From Symbiodinium natans (taxonomy: Eukaryota; Sar; Dinophyceae; Suessiales; Symbiodiniaceae), in assembly GCA_905221605.1 (NCBI GenBank), contig CAJNDS010000002.1, positions 997,881 to 1,061,880 on the forward strand: a stretch of 64,000 nt of DNA, read 5' to 3'. The translations under genes were made by a program, and so were the position numbers. This document shows, in pieces, positions 20,247-29,353 of this stretch (position 1 is its first letter; each line of letters opens with the position of its first letter). The notes below the pieces were generated by a model. The model ran no database searches and had not been told where the DNA came from. It saw only the letters and a program-made list of their open reading frames with translations.

Positions 20247-20401
20247 CAGTAGGAACATAACAGGAACTACAGCTACGAGGGTGCTTTATATTCCTACTAT
20301 GTTCGTGGGAATCCCTGTTTGGGGTTCCCATTAGCATCCTTTTACAGGTTGAGAGGGGGGGGGGAGGCAAGTACCGGGTGTTGGGAGGAGGGAGTGAGGG
20401 G

Positions 20402-20530
20402 AAGGGGTTAGGGGTTAGGGGTTAGGGGTTAGGGGTTAGGGTTTAGGGTTTAGGGTTTGGGGTTTAGGGTTTAGGGTTTAGGGTTTAGGGTTTAGGGTTT
20501 AGGGTTTAGGGTTTAGGGTTTTAGGGTCTG
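20402..20530. repeat. GGGGTTA block passing into TTTAGGG array
   Basis: Five GGGGTTA units run into about 12 TTTAGGG units, a clean change of unit type within one array. Confidence 0.85.
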
Positions 20531-20614
20531 GGGTGGTGTTGGGGGCCGGGAAGGGAAGGGTTCACAACAACTCTCAACCCAAACGCCACCGGAAACCCTT
20601 GACCCGAAAGCCAC

Positions 20615-20670
20615 CAGAGACGAGAACTTGAAGACCTTGCGGATCAGAACGTCCGCCAGGTCCCGGCGCG
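20615..20670 (-). CDS. Exon-like segment
   Basis: Reads RRDLADVLIRKVFKFSSL; acceptor CGAGTAG|CG, donor TCTCTG|GTGGCT. Lies just downstream of the P-loop exon at 20945-21010 and may belong to the same gene. Confidence 0.45.
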
Positions 20671-20944
20671 CTACTCGACAAACTCTTGACGCTAGACTTC
20701 TACCCCTAAACCGTAAACGTTAGAGCCGAAAGGACTCAACAAACAACCCCAAATCCGAGGAATCCCGTTTTGAATTGGGTCTAGGGTCTAGGGTCTGGGG
20801 TCCACAAGGAGGGGCCCCCTAGCTATAAGTAGAGCTATAAGGACCCTAAATTGGGTTAAAGGATCCTAGATTATAGGTTATAAGTTCCTTAACGATACTT
20901 AGTATAGTAAGGGGGCCCCTCCTTGTAGGGTTCAGGGTTTAGGG

Positions 20945-21010
20945 GAGGAACGCGCTCTTCCCACCCGCCTGGTCCCCGCAGATGCCAAGCTCGAGCGCAT
21001 GCGGCGTGGC
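20945..21010 (-). CDS. Exon with P-loop, dynamin-like
   Basis: Reads ELGICGDQAGGKSAFL from acceptor AGCATAG|G. GDQxxGKS is the form of the P-loop (G1) typical of dynamin-family GTPases. The donor is not clear (GC or GA candidates after GGGAAGA). No G3 or G4 exon was recognised nearby, so the family call rests on this motif alone. Confidence 0.5.
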
Positions 21011-21063
21011 CTATGCTTCGATTTCGGGTGTAGGCTTTGGGGTTTTAGGTTCTACACCAAAAA

Positions 21064-21166
21064 ATAGCCTAGGAATTAAAAGGGTGCCCTTTTGGCTTCA
21101 AAGGGGCTTATAAGGGAACCTAAACCCTAAAAGGGAATAAGGGCCTACTCTGGGTCCTAGGTTGTA
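21064..21166. mobile_element. M2b element
   Basis: ATAGCCTAGGAATTAAAAGG ... CCTACTCTGGGTCCTAGG; core GGTGCCCTTTTGGCTTC and CTTATAAGGGAACC. Confidence 0.65.
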
Positions 21167-21228
21167 GGGCTTTAGGGTGTGCAGCATGTCGACTCGATCG
21201 ATCCTAGGGCGTGCGGCCCTCAACCCCA

Positions 21229-21438
21229 CTTGGAGGGGCTCATGGTACTTTTGAAGCAATTATAACTGTACTCATAACTGTACTTATAACCATAGTAGGG
21301 CACTTAAGGGGGCAATAAGTGGGTTATAAGTTATAAGTACAGTTGTAATTGGTTAATAAGTACCTAACCCTAAACTCTAAGCCGTAAACCCTAAACCCTA
21401 AACCCTAAATTGGTTAATAAGTACCATGAACCTCCAAG
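21229..21438. mobile_element. M1 element split by a telomeric stretch
   Basis: Starts CTTGGAGGGGCTCATGGTAC and ends GTACCATGAACCTCCAAG|TA. It is interrupted at 21364-21407 by CCCTAAA-type repeats, and the 16 bases ATTGGTTAATAAGTAC occur on both sides of the interruption. Confidence 0.75.
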
Positions 21439-21781
21439 TAAAGGCCTTCAGGTGTTTCGGGCCTGGGGTGCTTTCTTCAGTGAAGGGATGTGGAGTATCA
21501 TCGGGAGTCTTTTTTTTTGGGGGCTTAGGGTTTAGGGTTTAGGGTTTAAGGTTTAGGGTTACCGTGACGACTGCACTCCTTAAAAGAATGTATCCAAGAT
21601 AGGAAGCACAAGAGCTGGAACACCAACGTCAGGGTGCAGCGACCTGTGATCAACAGTGAAGCCGGCTAGAACTATGCGGAATGTCATGAGTGCAACTATG
21701 TCCCTGCTCATTCTGCTGCTGGAATCACTTCTGCTACATCAAAAACCCTACACGCGCGAAGAAGATTCTAGACTCTAACGA

Positions 21782-21995
21782 GTAGCCTAGGAGTAAAAAG
21801 GGTACGCTTTTTTTTGCTGTAAAAGGGGCTGATACAGTAAACTTACTCGAAAAAGTTGGAACATCCTTATCCCCATACCCCAAGATGCATGCGAAAGGGA
21901 ATCCCAGCTCTAATCATCCTTAAACCATGTTCCAACTTTCTGGAGTTTACTGTAAGGGAACCTAAACCCCGCAAGGAAAGGGACCAAGGTGCACA
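21782..21995. mobile_element. M2b element carrying a nested element
   Basis: AGTAGCCTAGGAGTAAAAAG ... interrupted in its CTTATAAGGGAACC core by the element at 21836-21952. After removal of the insert and one TA the core is restored. Confidence 0.65.
21836..21952. mobile_element. Nested TA-flanked inverted-repeat element (M5)
   Basis: 117 bases, TA|CAGTAAACTTACTCGAAAAA ... TTTCTGGAGTTTACTG|TA, with a second pairing block GTTGGAACA/TGTTCCAAC. The TA duplication and CAGT-type ends suit a Tc1/mariner-type miniature element. Only copy seen in the window. Confidence 0.7.
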
Positions 21996-22149
21996 GATGT
22001 GAGCTCTTATCTTCACAATGTGTGCAGCCGCGGCGTGGCGAGACCATCCCGAGCTGACCCTAAACCCCTAAACCCCCAAACAAACCCCTAAACCCCTAAC
22101 CCCTAAAACCCCAAAAAAACCAACCCCCCCCCCAAAAAAAAAAAAAAAA

Positions 22150-22290
22150 AAAACCTGAACCCCTAACCGAACCCTAAACCCCTAAACCCCTAAACCCCTA
22201 CACCCCTAAACCCCTAAACCCCTAAACCCCTAAACCCCTAAACCCCTAAACCCCTAAACCCCTAAGCCCCTAAGCCCCTAAGCCCCACAA
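22150..22290. repeat. CCCCTAAA variant array
   Basis: Eight-base units with four C, about 14 copies, some CCCCTAAG. Follows a poly-C/poly-A run. Confidence 0.85.
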
Positions 22291-22331
22291 CCCAAAACCC
22301 AACACCCTCAACCCTAAACCCAAACACTAAC

Positions 22332-22427
22332 ATGGATTGCAGTGTGGGATCCGAGGTTAGAGAGCATCTGCTCCCCGCTTATGTCAAGGTACAGCTGGCC
22401 CACTTGGCAGTTTTCGGGACGTTTCTC
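22332..22427 (-). CDS. Exon of unknown protein
   Basis: Thirty-two codons between acceptor GCTCCAG|G and donor ATCCAT|GTTAGT, including NCQVGQLYLDISGEQMLSNL. Phase 0 to 0. Good coding look, no family recognised. Confidence 0.6.
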
Positions 22428-22659
22428 CTGGAGCTAAACCCTAAACCCTAAACCCTGAGCCTTTAAACCCTAAACCCTAAATCCTAAGCCCTAAACCCTG
22501 CAGGGCCTTAACGGCTTCTCGCGCATGTAAACCCCAAAACCCAAGACCCTCACCACTAACTCCAGGTCTTCTGAGCTACCATGAGGGCCCCCTCCGCCTG
22601 CTATAGGGTTCGGGTTGGGGGTTTAGGGTTTAGGGTTTAGGGCTAGGGTCCTGGAAAAG

Positions 22660-22745
22660 GCTCCTCCTACAAAAACGCTTGCGAGCAGGTGTCGCTAACG
22701 CGTTGGGCTGTGGACTTGGCGGCGCGCTCTCCGGAGGACTCTGCA
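22660..22745 (-). CDS. Exon-like segment, proline-rich
   Basis: Reads SPPESAPPSPQPNALATPAR from acceptor CATGCAG|AG. A disordered Pro/Ser-rich piece; boundaries uncertain. Confidence 0.35.
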
Positions 22746-23030
22746 TGCTGCCCCCCAGAGCACTGGCGCAGGGGGTTTAGGGTTTAGGGTTTAGGGTTTA
22801 GGGTTTAGGGTTGTTGAAAAGGTCGGATAACAATGATAGGATGACCCTCAAAACCCTCCGAGATAATTCCTGAAGATGGTCCTCTTAGACCCCAATATAT
22901 GCAATGTCCCAAGGGCCTACCTAGCATGCATGCGGGTTTATAGGATGCAGGGTTGGGGTTTGCAAGCCACGTTCACTCCTCTAAGAAGTGAAGGGGAGCA
23001 CATAAGGATCCTGAGTTGAAAGACCAGTTA

Positions 23031-23146
23031 CTTGGAAGCTCTTTTGACTTTGTAAGTATACTTCGTATCCTCTAGAAACCCTCTTATAATCCCCATAGCC
23101 CACCGTACTAACCCTACTTCCTAATTAAGTCAGACGGGCTTCCAAG
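23031..23146. mobile_element. M3 element, TA-flanked
   Basis: TA|CTTGGAAGCTCTTTTGACTT ... AGTCAGACGGGCTTCCAAG|TA, 116 bases. Confidence 0.72.
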
Positions 23147-23415
23147 TAGGAGATGCTTTTCAATCATTGCAGGCGTGGCAGGATCCATGTTTTGGGGTTC
23201 CGAAGTTTGAGTTTACAAGGAGGGCCACCTTAATATAGTATAGTGAAAGGACTTATAACCTATGTGGGGCTGCCGAAAATAGGGGTACGCTTTTTGGGGG
23301 GGATTCCTATAATATTGATTAGAGTGTTTGGGTGTATATTAGGGTACCCCTATTTTCGTAAACCTCCATGTTAGGATCCTTCTGAAAAGGGTCTTTATAA
23401 CTCTACTTATAACTA

Positions 23416-23673
23416 CTTGGAGGTTCGTGGTACTTGCTCATACCAAGTTTCACTGTACTTATGACTGTACGGATAACCAGATTCTGGCACTTAAGGGGCT
23501 TATAAGCGGGTTATAGGTACAGTTGTAATTGGTTCATAACTTGGCTGCACTTAGGAGGGCAGTAAAGAATTAAGCTTTTCGCTCCCTTATTAAGAAACCC
23601 AATAAACCCAAAACAGCTAAAGATCTAAAGTTACAGTAAAGCACCACAAAGATAAGTACCATGAACCTCCAAG
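23416..23673. mobile_element. M1 element holding another insertion
   Basis: TA-flanked on both sides (TA|CTTGGAGG ... CCTCCAAG|TA). The right arm is broken by about 110 bases (roughly 23540-23650) of the M4 family (compare 18495-18612). Confidence 0.7.
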
Positions 23674-23871
23674 TAGGGGGGGAGGGATGCCTTTTAGAAG
23701 GGCTTAGGACTTCGGCCTGCCCCAACACACCAAGCTTTTGACCTCCAGCCCTTGTGAACCCTTCAGTTTAGGGTTAGGGTTTAGGGTTTAGGGTTTAGGG
23801 TTTAGGGTTTAGGGTTTAGGGTTTGGGGTTTGGGGTTTGGGGTTTGGGGTTTAGGGTTCAACGCCAATGAC

Positions 23872-23925
23872 CCATCCCACGGAGGGCGCCTCCCCACCGA
23901 TGAATCCTTGGTAGGATGGCCGTCT
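23872..23925 (-). CDS. Exon of unknown protein
   Basis: Reads RRPSYQGFIGGEAPSVGW, acceptor TGGGCAAG|A, donor GGATGG|GTCATT, 18 codons, phase 0 to 0, set between two TTTAGGG arrays. Confidence 0.55.
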
Positions 23926-24360
23926 CTTGCCCAAGATGAGTTTCGGGTTTAGGGTTTAGGGTTTAGGGTTTAGGGTTTAGGGTTTAGGGACCAAAGATGA
24001 GAAGAACAAACTCCCGGGTTTGAAGAAGGGAATGAGGGAATGAGGGCCCTATTTAGGGAATGAAGGCCCTACTTATACCCCTTTAAGGGATGATATAGGG
24101 CCCGCAGTCCCTCATTCCCTACTAAGAACCAGCCAGAAAGGAACAAGTCATTCTATCAGTGTCTTGAGACTCCCCTTGTGGAAAAATCCGTCTCTACATT
24201 GCATACCACGCCTGGTATATGTATAGCTCTGTATGACATAATGCACATTGCATCTACACATACTTTTCATGAAGCAGAATATGAATATCAGCCCTCCATC
24301 GCCAACTGGACACGGTGTACATGTGTACATCTCTATATAGACGCACTCTCTCTTCTAGGC

Positions 24361-24469
24361 CGCCCAGTAACCTAGGCTTAAAAAGGGTGCCCTTCTTTGC
24401 TTAAAGGGTTTGATAAGGGAACCTAAACCCCCCAAAAAGGGAATCAGGGTACACCTGGGCATCCTAGAT
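24361..24469. mobile_element. M2b element
   Basis: CCGCCCAGTAACCTAGGCTT ... ACCTGGGCATCCTAG; the flanking phrase AGACGCACTCTCTCTTC stands on both sides (about 24340 and 24473), a 16-base direct duplication around the insertion. Confidence 0.7.
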
Positions 24470-24642
24470 ATAGACGCACTCTCTCTTCCTCATCAGAGCT
24501 TCAAGGGCATTCCTACGAATAGAACTAATTATATCATGATCGCAGTAGCGATGATGAGGCCTGATCCGTTTAATCGCGACCCTAAACCCTAAACCCTAAA
24601 CCCTATAAGCCCTATGGCGCTGTATCGTTCGCCGAGGCCCAC

Positions 24643-24713
24643 GCCAGAGTGCTGGCGCCACTGGCGCTGGGTATTTGGGGAACGGGCATGGCTGCGACGT
24701 ACCGGGCGCTAAG
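24643..24713 (-). CDS. Exon-like segment
   Basis: Reads LSARYVAAMPVPQIPSASGA then STL; acceptor CACATCAG|C, donor CTGGC|GTGGGC. Flanked by CCCTAAA arrays. No domain seen. Confidence 0.45.
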
Positions 24714-25985
24714 CTGATGTGCACACCCTCGACCCTAAACCCTAAACCCTAAAAAGAGGTCGTCTTCGCCCATAGTGCTTCACATTAACTAAACTGTAGG
24801 AACCTCAAATCCCTTCAACCCTACGCCCTACATAAACCCTAAACCAAAATATCTTCACCCCAAGGCACCTAACTCCCGAAACCCTAAAGGCCCTAAGACC
24901 CTTAAGCACCACAAATGATCCTCAACCCTAAACCCTAAAACCCTAAGCTTGGGAACTCTGGAGGGGGAGGGGGGAAGGGGGGGGGGGGACCCCGAGGCGA
25001 TGTGTCTCGTGCGGGTTGCTCCCAGCAATCCTAGCATTGGTTGAGCCTGTGGGTGCGGCAGCGCACGAGGGGTTCAGGGTTTAGGGTTTAGGGTTTAGGG
25101 CTTAGGGATTAGAGTTTAAGGTTTAGTCCTCAGGGTTTAGGGTTTATGGTTTAGCATTGTGGGCCGATAACTAGAGCCCCTAGTCCCTAACATGATATCA
25201 GACTATCAGAGACCCGAAAACAGGTTCAGGGTTGTTGCACCCTATCATATAACCCTAAACCCTAAAGCCTAAACCCTAAACCCTAAAAACTTGTTCTCTC
25301 TCGAACATGGAGCCCTTAAACAGGGACCCTTTGTATGCGCCTTATATACCCTAAGAAACCTAGGGGCCCATACTTCAGAAACCTTTAAGGAAGGTCAGGG
25401 ACCATGTTAAGGGCCCATGTAACCCTCAACCCTGAACCCTCAGCACTAAACCCTAAAACCTAAACCCTAAACCCTAAACACTCAACCCTCAAACCTCAAC
25501 CACCCTGAGGAATGCACCGCATGCTGGAGGCGGTTAAGGGTTTAGGGGCTCTTATTGCAACCCAAGGGAGACAAGGCGGGCGTACTCTTTTTGCCTGTCT
25601 AAAGGGGCTTTAGGGTTTAGGGTTTAGGGTTTAGGGAGCTTATTCATGAGGAAACCAAGCCCTAAACCCTAAACCCTCAACCCTAAACCCTCAACCCTCA
25701 ACCTTAAACCCTGGCCCCCGGGGCCCAGAGGGCAGAGGAGTTTGGGGTTTAGGGTTTGGGGTTTAGGGTTCAGGGTTTAGGTTAACAATTGAATTGGGTT
25801 GGGGGTTGGGGTTGCTATGGTATGATTATATAGGGACTGAGTACTATTCTTAATTCTTCCGAGCCCTTTAGCAGACCCTAAACCCCAAATGAACCTCAAA
25901 CCCTCAAACCCTCCAACCCTCAAACCCCCAACCCGGTAACCCTCAAACAACGGCCCTGCGTCCCCCGCAAGAACAAACCCCAAGC

Positions 25986-26030
25986 CCCTGCTCCTTCGAT
26001 CGCTGCTCCTCACTGGTCGCCTTCACCATG
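25986..26030 (-). CDS. Exon-like segment, charged
   Basis: Reads MVKATSEEQRSKEQ; acceptor GGCCAG|C; probable GC donor. The methionine is not taken as a start because an acceptor sits directly before it. Confidence 0.35.
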
Positions 26031-26160
26031 CTGGCCTTTCAAGGGTTTAGGGTTTAGCGTTTAGGGTTTAGGGTTTGGGGCTTCGGGTTAGGGTTAGGGG
26101 CTTCGGGTTTAGGGTCAGGGCTTGAGGGTTTAAGGTTTAAGGCTTAAGGATTAAGTGTAG

Positions 26161-26191
26161 GCGATTTGATCCAAACGGACTTCACGGCGCT
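26161..26191 (-). CDS. Short exon-like segment
   Basis: From acceptor TCTCTGCAG|AG it reads RREVRLDQIA. Upstream codons in the same frame are also open. Donor not found. Confidence 0.3.
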
Positions 26192-27009
26192 CTGCAGAGA
26201 CCAATCCACCACGACCCTCCCTAAACCCTAAACCCTAACCCTAAACCCTAAACCCGAAAATCCTAAACCCTAAATCCTAAACCCAAGCCCTCAGTTTCAG
26301 GGTTGAGATTTTGGTGTGTTCTGCCGGGCCTCAAAGGCACGAAAAGCCTACACCCTTCCTCCCCTAAAACCACAAAAAGCCCTCAAAGCCACCCTTAACC
26401 CTAAACCCTAAACCCGAAACCCTAAAACCCCTTTTAAAAAGCCCTAAGCCATTCACCCTACACGCTTCAACACCTGAAGCCCCAGCGCTGAACAAATGCC
26501 TTGGAACACTAAAACTTTGTGTACAACTCCCTATTGAGGTATAGGAACCCTATTCAGGTATATAAACCCTAAACACTAACAAAACCTTTTAGGGTTCATG
26601 TGGTCCCCAAGGAAACCAAAACGGGCCCAAAAACACGCACAAAACTTGATAGGGCTTTGGAGAGTTCAGGGAACCCTAAACCCTAAACCCTAAACCCTTA
26701 ACCCTAAACCCCAAACCCTAAACACCCCAGCTTCAAAACAAAGAGGAGACGCCCTGGGGGGCTCAGGTCGCCACCAGCGCCGCACCGTCGGCCTCACCAG
26801 GCCAGCGGCCTGCGCGAGGGTAGGGTTGAGGGTTTAGGGTTTAGGGTTTAGGGTTTAGGGTTTAGGGTTTAGGGTTTGGGATTTAGGGTTTAGGGTTTTG
26901 GGTTTGGGGAGGGTGCAAGGTGGAGGGTTTAGGGTTCAGGGCTATGGGTTTCGGGGTTTAGGATGTATGGTTCTAGGGCTTGGGAATGAAAAAACTCAAG
27001 TTTACACCC

Positions 27010-27600
27010 TGCACCCTAGGAAACTCGGTGCTGGCCGCCTGATTTTGCGTGGTTTGTTTCCAGCATGACATGGTCGGATTGAGCGGTAAGGCATAGCGGT
27101 TCTGGAAAAAAGGGCACGCTTCCAGGGGCTTCTGAAACTGCTCGTCTTAATTTAGGGTTTTGTGTTCTTGGGGGATGGCTTTGAGGCAGAGGATTATGGG
27201 CATGCACAGCTTTTTGGTCTCAGGAATTCAGGTCCAGGATTTCCGGGCTTGCCGTGTTTGTGTTTGAGCTTCATTTGCAGGATTGAGGTTGAGGAATCTA
27301 GTGACCACTGCTTGTTGCGCATGGCAAGGCTCCAAGAGGCAATTGGGAACATTCACTGTGTCTGTTGGCACGAACAGCTCGGTGCTTCTGTGACTCTGCG
27401 GCAGGAGTAAAAGAAATCTCTCCGGGTGATTTGTGGCGCCTAAGATTCCGATTCCGGACAGCAAGAAAATGCCGTCGTTCAATCGTGCTCGAACGGCCTT
27501 TTAAGACTTGAGAGCGGGCCACAGACCCTCCACGGCATCCAAGTCCCATTGTGCCGGCTGTACGTGTTGCCCTACCCAAAGGCTCCAATCTAGTTCCTTT
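27010..27600. other. Array-free block with overlapping frames
   Basis: Almost 600 bases without telomeric arrays. Frames of 80-96 codons are open on both strands (27162-27410 plus; 27228-27482 and 27298-27588 minus). None has a recognised domain, so the block may hold exons but strand and frame are unresolved. Confidence 0.4.
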
Positions 27601-27689
27601 TTGGGTTAGGTATAGGGGATTCTGGTATACTACCCCAAAAAGGTACTATATACGTAGGAGCCTTTGGGTAAACCCTAAATTAAACCCCA

Positions 27690-27800
27690 AACCCTAAATA
27701 AGCCGCCGCCCCCCCCCCCCTTTCCCCCCTCCCCCCTTTCCCCCCTCCGCCCGCTCCCCCCCCTCCCCTCCCCCTTCCACCTCCTCCCCCGCCCCCTTCC
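27690..27800. repeat. Poly-C and CCCCTCC-rich tract
   Basis: Runs of C broken by T and G over 110 bases. Confidence 0.85.
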
Positions 27801-27828
27801 CCCGCTAAAGGAAATTAAACCCAAGAGT

Positions 27829-27914
27829 AAGCTAGGAGCCCTTTTGGTTTGACGGGGCTGATAAGGGAACCTCAACCCCCAAAAAGGAGAATAATGGCCT
27901 ACTCTGGGTCCTAG
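27829..27914. mobile_element. M2b element, truncated
   Basis: GCTAGGAGCCCTTTTGGTTT ... CTACTCTGGGTCCTAG. Confidence 0.55.
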
Positions 27915-28126
27915 AAAGCAGCCAGCTGGAAACAAAGGAACTGACCATGCAAAGATCACATGCTTGAAGCTCAGGGCATTGCGTCCATAGGGCATTGCGT
28001 CCATAGGGCTGTTTTGGGGCTAGACTCACCCGGCACCCCATACCCGGGTCTTATGGGGTGGTTTGGGGGGGGGGGGGGGGGACATCGTCCTGGGCTGACG
28101 GCTTAAAAGGGTTTCGGCTTCATCAT

Positions 28127-28244
28127 TGGTAGCCCAGTAAGCAGACTATGTTAAGGGCACGCCTTTTCTTGTTGGTTAGTTAATTTACAAGAACCTAGAA
28201 GCAAAAACAAGTGCACAAGGGCATATACCACTGGGCTACTAAGT
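28127..28244. mobile_element. M2 element
   Basis: TTGGTAGCCCAGTAAGCAGA ... ACCACTGGGCTACTAAG, inverted ends of about 16 bases. Confidence 0.7.
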
Positions 28245-28332
28245 TGTACTAGGCTTCAGGGTTTCAAATGTTCAGATGGCACCCCCAGCTCCCTTCAGGG
28301 TATAGTCTTCGGGTAGTTACATGATGTTACAT

Positions 28333-28445
28333 GGCCCCTTAATATGGGCCCTTGCAGGGGACCCCTTATATACCCCTTACATACCCCATACAAATTAAGG
28401 GACCATACTTCAGAACCCTTTAAGGGAGGTAAGGGAGCATGTTTC
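28333..28445. repeat. M6 dispersed hairpin repeat
   Basis: CCTTAATATGGGCCCTTGCA ... GGGACCATACTTCAGAACCC ... GGAGCATG. Related stretches at 18668-18735 and 25308-25425. Ends can fold back in part. Confidence 0.5.
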
Positions 28446-28499
28446 TTCAGGGCCCCTATTCCTTAAATTAAGGGGGAACCCCAAACCCTAAACCCTAAA

Positions 28500-28610
28500 C
28501 CCTAAACCCTATAACCCTATAACCCTATAACCCTATAACCCTATAACCCTATAACCCTATAACCCTATAACCCTATGACCCTAAACCCTAAACCCTAAAC
28601 CCTAAACCCT
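28500..28610. repeat. CCCTATAA variant array
   Basis: About nine 8-base CCCTATAA units sit between canonical CCCTAAA units on both sides, so the variant expanded inside an array. Confidence 0.9.
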
Positions 28611-28652
28611 CAGGGTTCACGGTTCAGGGTTTAGAGCATAGGGAGATCGGAC

Positions 28653-28709
28653 TCTGCTGGCGCCTTGCTCGTCCCGGAACTGGAGAGCTGCGCTGATGGC
28701 CAGCTGGAC
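28653..28709 (-). CDS. Exon with UIM-like helix
   Basis: Nineteen codons between acceptor AAACAG|G and donor AGCAGA|GTCCGA: VQLAISAALQFRDEQGASR. The pattern LxxAxxxALQ resembles a ubiquitin-interacting motif, though the acidic run usual at its N side would be on the previous exon. Confidence 0.55.
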
Positions 28710-28714
28710 CTGTT

Positions 28715-28806
28715 TAGGGTTTAGGGTTTATAAGGGTTTAGGGTTTAGGGTTTAGGGTTTGGGGTTTGGGGTTTGGGGTTTGGGGTTTGGGGTTTGGGGT
28801 TTAGGG
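28715..28806. repeat. TTTAGGG array with TTTGGGG block
   Basis: Canonical units give way to about seven TTTGGGG units. A similar change is at 23820-23850. Confidence 0.85.
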
Positions 28807-29353
28807 CTCTTGATAGGGAGCACGACTACACCCTCAGGGTAACTTGGAATGCTCCCCCTTAGACTAACACTCCTTAATCGGGACTAGAATATAGGAGGTG
28901 CTGTAATCCCTACTGAGGCCTTTTACTAGAGGCGGGAATATCCCAAGGGGTAGCCAACCTGCCACCCCCAAAATCCTAAAAACTGCCACCCCCTACTGTT
29001 ACAACCTCTAAATGCCCTACAGGCCCAAAACCCCGAAACCCTACAACCTAAACCCCTATAAAGCTGCTAAAGCTACTCAATCCTTTGGTTGCCCTTGTGG
29101 CCTCGTGGGCCAGTTTCTGACTCGGGGGCCCCTCATTGTAGGGGTTGGGGTGGGAAGTCTGCCATGAAAAGTGTTGGCTGCATGTGGCCTGCCTCAGCAC
29201 TGGAACCTGTCTTATAAAAATATACTCTGAGCACCCCTTAAAGCCTAAACCAGTAAGCCCTAAGCCCTGCACAGTAATTCAGTAAACCCTACGAGCCTTT
29301 TCCCGGTAACCTTGGGTCTGGCAACATGCTACAATCAGCGCAGTTCCACCATT

